A DNA stretch of 64,000 bases from Litsea cubeba (taxonomy: Eukaryota; Streptophyta; Magnoliopsida; Laurales; Lauraceae): NCBI GenBank assembly GCA_012931725.1, contig CM022946.1:74616189-74680188 (forward strand), written 5' to 3'. A program made the translations under genes and the position numbers. The notes below the pieces were generated by a model, which worked only from the letters and a program-made list of their open reading frames with translations, did not search any database and was not told the DNA's origin. How positions within the stretch are numbered: the stretch's first letter is position 1; each line of letters starts with the position of its first letter. Below, one piece after another: positions 45,229-56,295 of this stretch.

Positions 45229-46404
45229 ACCCCAAGCTTTCATTTGGATATTCCTTCAAAAATCCTTTACAGGAAATCCTTCAACGGAGTACTTTTACGC
45301 TGCTTGTCACAACAAGAGGCTGAAGAAACACTCAAAGAAATTCATGCTAGTCTTTGCGGAGCTCATCAGGCTGGTCCCAAGCTCTATGATCAGATAAAAA
45401 GGTTAGGTTATTACTGGCCTATCATGGTAGCTGACGCAATGCAATTTGCTAAGCGCTGCCAACAATGCCAAGTTCAGGGAGATTACATTCACATGCCTCC
45501 AGAATGGCTGCATCCTACAGCGATTTCATGGCCTTTCAAAGCCTGGGGTATGGACATCATAGGTCCTATTTCTCCCCCTTCGAGCAAAGGTCATCGCTTC
45601 ATCTTCGCCGCTACGAATTATTTCTCCAAGTGGTCAGAAGCATTTGCGTTCAACGAAATGAAGACCTCATCAGTCCTTCAGTTCCTGCGCACCAACATCA
45701 TTTGTCATTTCGGCATACCCAAAAGAATCGTCCATGATAACGGACCACAATTCCGGGATCATCGATTCTACAGGTTCTACGATAAATACAAAATCCAAAG
45801 CTGTCCTTCGACTCCATACAATCCGGCAGCAAACGGATTAGCAGAAGCTTTCAACAAGACACTCTACAAAATCCTCAAAAAAATGGTCTCTAGTCACAAA
45901 AGAGACTGGAGCGACAAAATGTCTGAAGCTTTGTGGGCCTATCAAACCACCGTTCGAGGACCAACCCATAGCACACCATTCTCCTTAGTCTATGGATGCG
46001 AAGCTGTCGTGCCCTTGGAAGTACAAATTCCTTCCTTGAGGGTATCCTTGCAAAATGACATGACTCAAGAAAGCAATGTCAAATTGCGACTCAATGAGCT
46101 GGACAATCTCGATGAGAGACAGCTCGAAGCTCAACAAAGCATTGAACTTTACCATGTACGCATGGCAGGATCTTTCGACAAAACGGTCAGGCAACGCGCC
46201 TACAAAAAGGGTGACTTGGTCCTTGCGGTAAAAAGACCAATGGTCTTCGCTCACAAGTCCAAAGGCAAATTTGAGCCAAAATGGGAGGGACCCTACGTCA
46301 TCGACAAGGTTTTCTCCAACGGCGCATACGCACTCCTAAACATGGAAGGTGACAGATGTATGCTGCCCATCAACGGCAAGTTCTTAAAGCGGTACTACCC
46401 TTGA
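45229..46404 (+). pseudogene. pol: Integrase of element B, frame fully open
   Basis: The zinc-binding part (LCGAHQAG to CQQC) lies at about 45355-45470. The DDE core shows WGMDIIGPI, VHDNGPQF and the Glu of NGLAEAFNKTL. The GPY/F motif and KRYYP close at TGA 46402-46404. It has no internal stop over 386 codons. One conserved position reads AATNYFSKW, where A and C have AATDYFSKW. There is no chromodomain. Confidence 0.94.
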
Positions 46405-46407
46405 AGA

Positions 46408-46425
46408 CTTACCCAACTGGGTAAG
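46408..46425 (+). other. Conserved stem-loop just after the integrase stop of B
   Basis: CTTACCCA, a two-base loop, then TGGGTAAG: a perfect 8-bp stem starting four bases after the stop, as in A and C. Confidence 0.7.
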
Positions 46426-47858
46426 AGCAATGCCTGTACGGCCAAAACCGGTTTCCAGGTACACGCTCGCTAAACCCACCTTTTTTTAGAATTTTCATAT
46501 CAAATGTTGAAATCTCTAGAAATTTAAACAATGCTTACTTTCATCGTTTCATTGTTCAAAAATCCAAGTTTAGGAACCTTTCCCTAACTTGACCAAAATT
46601 TTCAACCCTTGAACCCAAAATTCATGGTTTGAAACAAAATCCGGATTCAGGGATTTCCACCCTAGTCCACCCTGCCTTTTACCGCCAAAATGGTTTTAGG
46701 TCAAAACTTATGACCCTCGTGTCTTTAAACAAAAAAAAAATGGTTTTTCAAAAAACCGCGAGGAAGCGACGCTTAGTTGATACTCGCACAAATCGGAAGC
46801 ATACGAACCACGTTCGACACTTCCAAAATTGCAGGGAAGCGACATTTCATCGATACTTGCAAAATCCAAAACCGTGGAGATGCAACATTTCAGTTGATAT
46901 CCACAACCCAGATTTCAAAGGTTAAAAAAAAACCTAAAAACCGTGGAGATGCAACATTTCAGTTGATATCCACAACCCAAATTTCAAAGGTTCGAAAAAA
47001 CCTAAAAAACCATGGAGACGCAACATTTCAGTTGATATCCATAACCCAAAGGTTCGAGAAAACCACATATTTCAAAAATCATGGGGAAACGACATCAAGT
47101 CAGTACCCGCAAAACCAAAATTTTTCAAAAGCAAGGATAGACATTCCATCGATACTTGCACCCAAATCCGCGAGGATGTGACATTCCATCGATACTCGCA
47201 ACCGAATGAGCAAGGATGCGACATTCCATCGAAACTTGCAAGAACATTCAGCAGGGAGGCGACTTTTAGTCGATACTTACATTTTTGAAAACCAAACCGG
47301 TTATAAATGCCACAAAATGGCTATAGATGCCACCAAAACAAACCGCCTATCAAAAAAAAAATTGGCTTTCAAAAAACCCGGCTATCAATGCCACAAACTC
47401 GGCTATCAATGCCACCAAAACCCGGCTATCAATGCCAAAACCGACTATAGATGCCACCAAAACCGGCTCTCATGCCAAAAATCGGCTTCCATGTCACAAA
47501 CAAAAATCTGGCTTCCATGCGAAAACAATCATTTGACAAAAGATTTTCACAGAATGATAAACTATTGATCAAATCCCATTTAGCAATTACTTTTATCACA
47601 AAAAGATTTAAGTAAGCATAGGGAAACAAAAAAAAAGAGGCATCCCATTTAGCAATTACTTTCATCACAAAAGGATTTAAGTGAGCGTAGGGAAAACAAA
47701 AAAAAGTACCAAAAAAAATATACATGTGGTACCAAAAAAGAAAAAAAGAAGAAACTGTTCACAAGCACTACAAAAAAAAGAAAAATACCAAAAAAAATAC
47801 AAGTGGTACTTAAAAAAAAAAGGATGGTTTTTGTTAAAAAAAAAAAAAAAACAGGAGC
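46426..47858. repeat. 3' intergenic region of B: minisatellites
   Basis: The minisatellite lies at about 46750-47290. It includes three ~60-bp units with CAACATTTCAGTTGATATCC (two in A and C) and several units with GACATTCCATCGATAC. The GGCTATCAATGCC array is at about 47295-47520. A duplicated ~60-bp segment (TTAGCAATTACTTT) occurs at 47575-47690. The rest is A-rich with GGTACC words. No gene is seen. Confidence 0.75.
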
Positions 47859-50800
47859 TCAATCAAAAATGGTCTCCAGCCAAGAGTTCAGCTCCTCAAG
47901 CAAACTTTTGGCCTCAGCCGTCAGGGATTCCAAGGCACGCTTCTTTAGGAACTTGCCATGAGATTCTGGGGTGGGCTGTAACCCTTCTTTCGCACCGGGA
48001 AGCTTATCCCGAGCAGTTTGCCATTGTTTGTTCTCTTCAGACTTCCTTTTAAGAACTCGATCGGCATCTGCAACCCAGCGAATCAAAGCACTCTCCCTGT
48101 CACGAGCCTCTGTTATTGCAGTCCACTTGGCAGCGACTTGTGCCTGCAGATGCTCAAGACGTTTCCTGGCCTCATCAACCTCCCTATCAAGGACGTTAAG
48201 GTCATGTGTCAGCCCAATGATGGCTAGCTATTCTAACTTCTTCTCTCAGACTATTTGCTTCCTGCTTTGTGTAGCCTCATCCAAGTTAGACTGAGCCTTA
48301 TCTATAGGGTCCAGGAACATCTCCTTGAAGAACTGGTCGTTAGGAAAACCCATGGTCTCAAACCACCTGTCACCCAGCTCAATGATCCTATCAACGATCG
48401 CCCTGGCACTTGTGACATCCAGACCAGCCTCTTCGGCATCACCGAGAATCTCACGCACATGCTGGATCATCCCAAATCCGGCATCTAAGTGCCCAGAAAG
48501 CAGAGTCTCAATCCAAGAGCTCAGAACCCGCACCACCACCTTCTTCCCAAAAAGAAGAGATGGCCCAGCTGAAGATTCGCCCAACTCCGTTGGTCGGCTG
48601 CTCATGTCATCACCCGTTGGAAGAGTAACAAAAGAACTCTTTCCAGTTAAAGCTGCTCCTGCTCGGGAAGGAATCTCAGCACGATGTATCTCCTCAACAG
48701 TGTCAGAACTGGTCCCAGGAGTCTCTACCTCTGGATCAACCTCTGGCATCCCTTGCTCTGGTTCTGAAGGAAGTAACGAAATCTCCTCTATCACCTCAAA
48801 ACCTGCCAAAGAAACACAAAAAGGTATGAATATAATCCCTTTTGAAAATCATTATCAGGGTTATTACTACAAAATACCTTCTTCGACGACTGGTGGAAGA
48901 CTCTCTTCCTCCATGAACTCATCGGAAGCATCATCAACATTTGCATCCATCGATGGTTCAAAGTCATCGGAATCCTGTGGCAAGTCAGCTGGCGAGAAAA
49001 ATGTTAGCAAACCAAGTCACAGACACAAAAAAAAAGAAAGCAAAAGAAGTCATACCAATTGGAGATTCTGGATTCACTCCAGAGTCCCTCGGTTCTTCTT
49101 CAGGTGCCCCGACAGGATCCGTCACCACCTCATCGGTTGGAACCTCAGGCATCACCAAGTCTTCCTCTGCTAAAAAAAGAAAAAGAAAAGAGAAACAATA
49201 AGCAAATCAGAACATGGAAAATTCCCATGAAAAGAAATGGAAAGAGAAAAAGGAAGAATCATACCTTCACTGACGGTCTCTTCTTCTCGGCTTCTCTTCT
49301 CTGGAGGCTCGTCAGCATCCACTGGCACATCCTCATTGATAGTAACAGGAACTTCCAAGTCAGGAGAGTCCTCATGCTGCCCCTTGCTGCGATGATGACT
49401 CCTCCTCCTCTTACTCCTGCGGGCTCGCTTCTTAAAGGAACCTGCCCCGCTGTCAGAGTCAGGTTTCCCAGTTGACTCCTCACTGGATGGTCTACTCTTG
49501 CCAGTAGACTCCACGGAAGCTTGCCTCTGTGCCGCTTGCATCCAAGCACCAAGTTCGGCTTCCTCCTGTTCTAGCTGCTCTAAAGCCTCATCAGGTATTT
49601 CTCGAACAGCTTCAGAACCACTGACGCCCTGGTCACCGAGAAAGCCTATATTGTGCTTCTCTCCATAAAGGAAGGCGCAAACTTCCTATCGTCGGACACC
49701 ATCCGACTTTCCAAGGCCCATTCCAGATGCCAGCTTCACATCAAGCTCCTTCTTGGAAAGCCCCCGATATGCCGAAAAGCTCTCCGCGAACCACTTCGCA
49801 AAGTCGGCAGTCCGGGAAGTCAACAACACAGGATAAGAGATCATGGCTGTAGTGTCTTCATCACTATAGAAAGCCCATACATTTCTCTCGTCCTGTAAAC
49901 CTCCAAAGCGCTTCACCATGCTTGAAGGCGCTCCAACAACGCCTTGAGAAAAGCCCAGCTGCAAAGCAAAGAGATAGGGTACATACGGCTGGATGTCGAT
50001 GAAAAGATGTCCGCGGTACACCATCGTGCCGACACGTATGCTGAAAAGCCACTCCTTCTCTGCGTTCGTCAAGGAGTAATGCCTTCCTGACTCCACCCTG
50101 GTAGAATCTCGGGAGGCACCAAAATCAAAAGCCTTCTTCCGCAACTCTGGAGAAAGCTTCACTGAAGATTACCCCATCTCGACGTCCCTGAACTGTCGGA
50201 TCCTCATACGGGCAAACAAAAGTGATTCGGACACGGCTTTGCCCTTAGCCAGCCGAATCATCAGAGGATCATCATCCTGTGCGGCACCCAGCCGGTGGAA
50301 GCCAGGACAGTGGTACACGTTCCACGAATAAAAGATGTGGGCCGAAAATACCCTATTCATGGGAAGCCCAAGCCGAACCAAAAAAACAGCAGCCTGCAAT
50401 TCGGTACACAGGTAGGAGTAAAGAGCTGGCACCAAAGCAAGCTGCTCTCCAAATGCCATCTGACAAGCCAGAAAAATACAATGCGGCCTGATGTGCGTTC
50501 CATCTCCTCCAGCAAAAATACCTCACCAAGCCAATAAGTGAGGTAAACAGCGAGATCTATCCGCAGTGCAATGTCAGGACATATGGGGTTTGTACTCGCA
50601 CAGAAATATCTCAACTCTTCTTGCATAGCCAAGATCTTCTTCGAACTTGGATCCTGAGCCCGGGCTTCCTGGGTCACACTATCAGAAGACTCCCTGCTAT
50701 CAAAAAAGTTGGGGAACGAAGAGCTAGAACTCTTCCAACTGCTGGATCTAACTTTCAAACCCTCCTTCTCCTTCAAAAAATCATAGAAGGCGACGAGCTG

Positions 50801-52462
50801 AAAGTACAGAAGCCTGAACTCCTCAGACTGCCCCTCCAGGAAGCTGTCAATCGGCATAAACTCCTCATAGAGTTTGCCAAGGATGGGCAATCCAGTAATG
50901 CTGCTCAGCTCCTTCAAAGAGAAACCAATCTCACCATTCGTCACAACGAAGGTATTGGTTTGTGGGAGGAATGACTCCAGCATAGCCATGAAGGCCTCGT
51001 AGGAAAAGATCACGGTCTCCCTAAAGGCACGGACCGCACCAAAAATCCCGGCTTCCTTCAAAACGGCGCCACCAATCAGCAGGACGCGATCAGTCCACGA
51101 CTTCCACTCGGAGTCAGCATCGAAACGGACACGAAGTCGAAAAGGCTTTATCCAATTGCTGCCGTCACCGCTGAAAATACCAAGGCCCACCGGTCTCAAA
51201 TCGACCGATGGATAATCAGAGCCCTGGTAGCCGCTGAATGGCATCAACAGGTCCATGTCAGCAGGCGACCTCTCCGTATATCCAGGAGAACCGCCAACAA
51301 AAACCCCGGTCTTCATTACATTTGTCCTTCTCACCCAGCTTGGAGGATCTTCCCTCTTAGAGCACGTGGGGGCAAGGCTCATGATCGAGACGGTGCGATC
51401 AAACGTCGACCGGGTAGCAACAGTCTTTTTCTCACCATCTGCTGTGAAAGAGAACTGAAAACATCTCCTCTGGTATGTCATGTCATCAGGGACGGCATCA
51501 CCAAAGAAGAAGGTAGGCTTGGGTAAAACACTCTGATCTCCCATCACCCATGGACGACTTGCTTACCATGATCTTATAGAATTCCTCTCCCTTGAGAGTG
51601 ATCAGTCGCTGCCTCATCTCATCTCTGTTGAGGGAGTCGCATTCTTCCAGATTTCTCTCAACATACTGGACCTTCTCAAAGGCCTGTTGAACGGCCGGAT
51701 TAGAAGATCTAGCAGATCGACGAGGTGCGCTTGTAGCATGCTCTTTACCCTTGTTCATTCTGGAAGAACCACCTGAAAAGGATGGAAAAGAAAAAGATCA
51801 AACATCAAAATGAAAGAATCTCGCTAAAAAAAATCTGGCGAAATTTTGACATGATGACGGGGCAATTCCGAAGAAAATGAACTATCCCGAAAAAAATAGA
51901 AAGCCTGAAGATGGGCTCAACATTGCTGCGAGCTCCGAAACTCGAAACTTTCAAAACCTCAAAGTCTCCGTAAAATTAGGAAGGGCTCAACATCGCTGTG
52001 AGCTCCAAATTCCCAAATTTGCGAAAACTTTCAGGTATGCTATCACATCATGCTACAATTCAATTTTCAAAAAAAAAATATACATGCATGAACATCTTGG
52101 TTTGCGAAAAAAATGCATTATCATGATGAGCAAAAAAAAAGAGAAAAAGCAAGAACGAAACTTTCTCAAAAAAAAGGGGGAAAGAAAAACAAAAAATAAA
52201 AAAATAAAAAAAAGAAGAGGGGACTGGCCCACAGGCCACGTGGCCGTACGGCCAAATCCGTACGGATCTGTCCGTACGGCCCACAAAAAAATGTAAAAAA
52301 AGAAAAAGAAAAAGAAAGCAAAAAAAAGCACGCGAAAAAAAAGAAAAAGAAGCAAACACGTGGAAAAAAAAAGAAGAAAAGAAAAGAAAGAAAAAAAAAA
52401 GATAGAACCTTTTTTTTTCTACAATGGGGTTTTCTTGAAAAAGGGAACTTACTTGAAGCCAT
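47859..52462 (-). pseudogene. PMD gene of element B, antisense to gag-pol, five exons, broken
   Basis: Exons are 52462-52453, 51772-49265, 49169-49056, 48988-48878 and 48802-47859. Exons 3 and 4 have the same lengths as in A and C, and all introns are phase 1. An open stretch of 396 codons (51547-50357) covers the N-terminal half of the PMD domain, including ITGLPILG. Lesions are an extra base near 51560, a small loss near 50515, TAA near 50172 (Gln codon elsewhere), TAG near 49688 and frame changes in exon 5 near 48245. Most lesions are private to this copy. Confidence 0.85.
51773..52452 (-). other. Intron 1 of the B PMD gene
   Basis: The donor is CAA|GTAAGT and the acceptor TTTCAG|GT. The intron is 680 bp, T-rich on the coding strand, with the palindrome island at about 52228-52285 (GGCCACGTGGCC at 52234-52245). 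Confidence 0.8.
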
Positions 52463-53692
52463 TGATGGAGAAGAAGAAGAAAAGTCTTGAAGATCTTGAA
52501 GAAGAAGAACTCTTGGTCTTGAAGCCCTCTTGGGATTGTTGCAAAAGAAAGTAATAAGAGAAAGAGACCCAACTTCCTCCTTGCTTTTATAGAAGAAAGC
52601 AAACCAAAGAAGGAAAGAAGAAAGAGGTAAGTGTTACTAATTAGTAACCTTACCAAAAGAAAGAAATTAGAAAGATTCTTTCCCAAAAGAAAGATATCTT
52701 GAGGGATTCTCTCCCAAAAATAAAATAATGAGAGATTCTCTCCCAAAAGATAGGATCAATGAGAGATTCTCTCCCAAAGGAAGATATCTTGAGATATTCT
52801 CTCCCAAAATAAAGGGAACATGAGAGATTCTCTCCAAATAAAGATATTCTTAGATATTCTCTATCCAAAGGAGATATTTTTAGATATTCTTTACAAAAAT
52901 GACAGCATATGAGATTTAAGTCATTTCAAAAGCTTAAGGTCCCATGGGTTAGCCCGTATGAGCCAGGTTTGACCACCTAGGCACTAAAAAAAAAGGGCTT
53001 TTAGTCAAAGAGAAATCCCTCTTACCAAGAGCATTCAAAAATGGTTCCATGCCTCTTTTGAGTTGATTGGACCATACAAAAAAGAATTCCAAGCCCCAGG
53101 GGCTTCCAAAAATCAAACCATCCAGCCTCATATACCAAATTGAGCCAAAATCTAGAAATTGACATTCCACAAAAATCCAAACCAAATCCTGGTCCCCTAA
53201 CTTGCCACATACAGCTTGTTAGGTCACACGACCAAAACCAAAAACCAAAACCTGATCCCCTAACTTGCCACATACAGCCTGTTAGGTCACAAGATCAAAA
53301 CCAAAACCTGATCCCCTAACTTGCCACATACAGCTTGTTAAGTCACAAGATAAAAATCCAAATTGATCCCCCAACATTCCACATACAGCTTGTTGGGTCA
53401 CTCGGTCAAAACCATACCAGACCCCCTAACCTGCCACATACAGCCTGTTAGGTCACAAGGTCAAAACCCAAATCCACATCCCTGATGTCGTCTTCAAAAC
53501 TTTGCCTCAAGATGGTACGTGATCCCATTTCACTACCATAAATTCCCCTGGAAGCTCAAAAGGCTACAAATACCAAAAAGAAAGACTACTTAAAGACTCT
53601 TGGTCCAGTCACAGGCTCTCCTTCAAAAATCTCTTCGAGGCACATCGACTACAAAAGTTAAGCAACTCGTCGCTGTACCTCAAGGGGGCATT
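52463..53692 (-). promoter_or_regulatory. Promoter region of the B PMD gene, repeats and polypurine tract
   Basis: The TATA box is at 52591-52584 on the minus strand. The ~32-bp AGATATTCTC repeats span about 52660-52900, with AAAATATCT at 52880-52872. Five ~60-bp units with TTGCCACATACAGC span about 53180-53465. The polypurine tract AAGGGGGCATT at 53682-53692 (plus strand) serves element B. Confidence 0.7.
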
Positions 53693-56290
53693 TGTTGACA
53701 CCAAAAATGTCACTTTGCCTCTTCAAGATCCAAAGAGCTACATGAAGTCGCAACCTGCCATAAATAGGCAATGCTACTTCTAAAAAATCAAATCTTTTCA
53801 GAATCAAACAAAAACTGTAAGATCCTTCAAGACAGCCAAAAGAGGAGTACACAAGAAGTTTCGGGCCATTTCAAAATCATTTGGCCTAACTTCGCTTCTC
53901 CGGCAGCTGAAAAGGAGCTCCCGGCGGCGAAAGCATCGGAGACACCAAATCTTCGATCAGAGCCGATGGATGGTCTCAAAATACATCCAAAAGGCTCCAC
54001 GTCAAGTTCCGAGTCAAACCGACAACGTTTGACCCTACATCAACCCTCGAACAGCTAAATCAAGCCTCTCGGCGGTGATAACCACCGAGGCCATCAATCA
54101 TCAGAAAGAGCACATGGACGGCTTCAAAATGCTTACAAAGGGCTACACGTCAAATTCAGGTCATTTCGACAACATTTGACCATAGTTTGACGCTCGGAAG
54201 CCAAATCAGGCCTCTCAGCGGCGAAGCTCCCTGGGACCATGGTTTCCAAGACAGAGCCTATGGATCATCTTAAAATGACTCCAGTAGGTTCCCTGTCAAA
54301 TTTCAAGTCAATCGCACATCGGTTGACCGCACATCAACCCGCGACATCTTCATCGCGACAAAAGCAAGTCTACTGGTGATAGGGCCCCAAACGGCTTTAA
54401 AACTCAAACAAAAGCCGATGGCTGGTCTTATTTATTACTCAGCAGGCTTCACCCCAAATTTCAGGTCATTCCGACGTCGTTTGACCCAGTTTCAACTTCT
54501 GACGGAAAATCGGCAGCTCTGCACAACAAAGTCTTCGGCTTTCTCAGGAAATTGGAAACTTTGCAAAGTAAAATCCAAGGATTCTTATCATATTTTCTAC
54601 AGGGAAATCAGGCCAATAAATGATCAAAAATGTCAAGGAAAAATACAGAAGAAAAAATAATCGAAAAACAGCAAAAACGGACACAAAACGGGACAAAAGG
54701 GGGAAACCCCCCCCCCCCCGGGTCGCCGGCGACCCTGGGGCCCGGGATCTCCCGGTGGGCCCCGGAAACCCCGTTTTTCGCTGTTTTTTCGCGATTCGAA
54801 GCATCCGGCCTCTGGTATTTTTCAAAATTCATACTTTTGAGATACCAAATCCTCTGACATCCGTCAAAAACACGGGTTAATCATCAAGAGTATCGAAATC
54901 AACATTGATCGCCAACTGGTCAACCAAAAAAAAAGTGTGTTTTCTACCCGATCGATCGAGAAATCGACAGGACAGATGGCACCGACCCGCTGTTGGCAAC
55001 CAACACCTGAAGTTACATGGTCATCCAATGTCGATCTACATGAAGATCCAACGATGATCATCGCCAGAAGAACCCCAAAAGACGTGGCATGGCCCGCGAC
55101 TCTTCAATGGCTCGGCGACCACTTAATGCGATTAATTGACTAGCTTTATTACAGTCATTAATCCATTACATTGGACGGACCAATCAGAAGCAAGCATCCG
55201 GGAGTTACAAGTCAAGAGATTCATGGCATTTAACCCATGAAACTCCTCACATCATGGCGATTAAAGGCGATTAAATGCCCTTAATCTCCTCCGGCCAATC
55301 AGAAGCCAAGAAAAAGGAGTTATAAAATAAAGAATTCTATCTTGTAACTCCTCCCTTTATGTAGCTTTATGACAATTAAGGCTCATAAACCCTCCTAAAT
55401 GGCTACCTAAAATCCTATAAATAGGAGAGAATTCCAAAGAATTCCAGATCGGAAAAAACACAAAGATCATCGGAAAAAGAAGACAGATCCCAGATCAGAA
55501 AAAAAGGGCACAGAAATCCAGAGAAAGAAAGAGAGAAAACTCTGCGGAAGTTCTACACCGACCACCGCTACAAGGTGACAAAAGTCCCTTGAGGGGTACC
55601 CCCCCAAGATCCTTGCCTTCTCCTTCTACCTCCAATGGCTTAGACGTGGCTTTTCAGCCCGTCTACTTGGCTTTTTATTGGACATAGGACCTCCTTTTGG
55701 TCTTTGTCCTCTAAAAACCTGAGGTTATAGCCAAGCCAAGCGAATCAATAGCATCCTCTTTTTTCATCTGCATGGATGATGGCGAAGTCCACATATGGCT
55801 TGCGACCGTCAATCTGAACAGGTCCTCCACAATCTCTTGAGAAGTTAGATCCTCCTTTTCTTGCTTTTCATTGTAGTTTGTATTTTTTTAAAAGAGACAA
55901 AAATCACAACTCTTGTCTTTCATTATTGATAAGGATTGTAAATCGGCTATAAACGCCAAAATCGGCTATAAACGCCAAAAATCGGCTATAAACGCCAAAA
56001 TCGGCTATAAATGCCAAAAAAATCGCCTTTCACGGCAAATCAAGAAAATGTCTCTTTTCTTAAATATATGTACAATGGAAAACTTGAAAGAAGCTGATTT
56101 CTTTTTTTACTTGCGAATGTTGATCTCCGGACCACCACTTGCAATTCCAAGTAAAAAATAGAAAATCCGGCACACCCACACAAAAGAAATGTTGATGCAC
56201 GCCTTTCCCCCCCGGTTATGAAAGGGTCGGACCCAACGGACTCCCACGTTCGCCGACCTCGGTAGAACCAGGCAGAAGTGCGGTCCATCA
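53693..56290 (+). repeat. 3' LTR of element B
   Basis: This 2598-bp LTR has the same structure as 14293-16882, with all five U3 units. The TATA box is at 55416-55423, the GC-rich stretch at 54705-54770 and the U5 array at 55941-56020. It differs from its partner at about 3% of sites in the first 550 bp by eye. Confidence 0.97.
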
Positions 56291-56295
56291 ATTCT
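56291..56295. other. Right target-site duplication of element B (ATTCT)
   Basis: This is the second copy of ATTCT; A gag resumes on the minus strand. Confidence 0.95.

Larger units (their letters stand above)
14293..56290 (+). mobile_element. Element B: Tat-type LTR retrotransposon inserted in gag of A, itself split by C
   Basis: Element B starts with TGTTGACACC at 14293 and ends with GGTCCATCA at 56290, flanked by the 5-bp duplication ATTCT. Its LTRs are 14293-16882 and 53693-56290 (2590 and 2598 bp). Without element C and its duplicated target it is about 23.5 kb, large even for plant LTR elements but usual for Ogre-like Tat elements. It holds the most complete gag-pro-pol frame in the window (18833-23511 joined to 42020-46404) and a complete, though mutated, opposite-strand PMD gene (52462-47859). 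The LTRs differ at about 3% of positions by eye. Confidence 0.97.

Noticed and set aside
46150..46404. Chromodomain at the integrase C-terminus
   Set aside because: The protein ends about 25 residues after the GPY/F motif; no room or motif for a chromodomain.
46629..47568. Repeat-protein frames (GDATFQLIST units) between integrase and PMD
   Set aside because: The frames translate the minisatellite, change phase between copies and have stops at different places.
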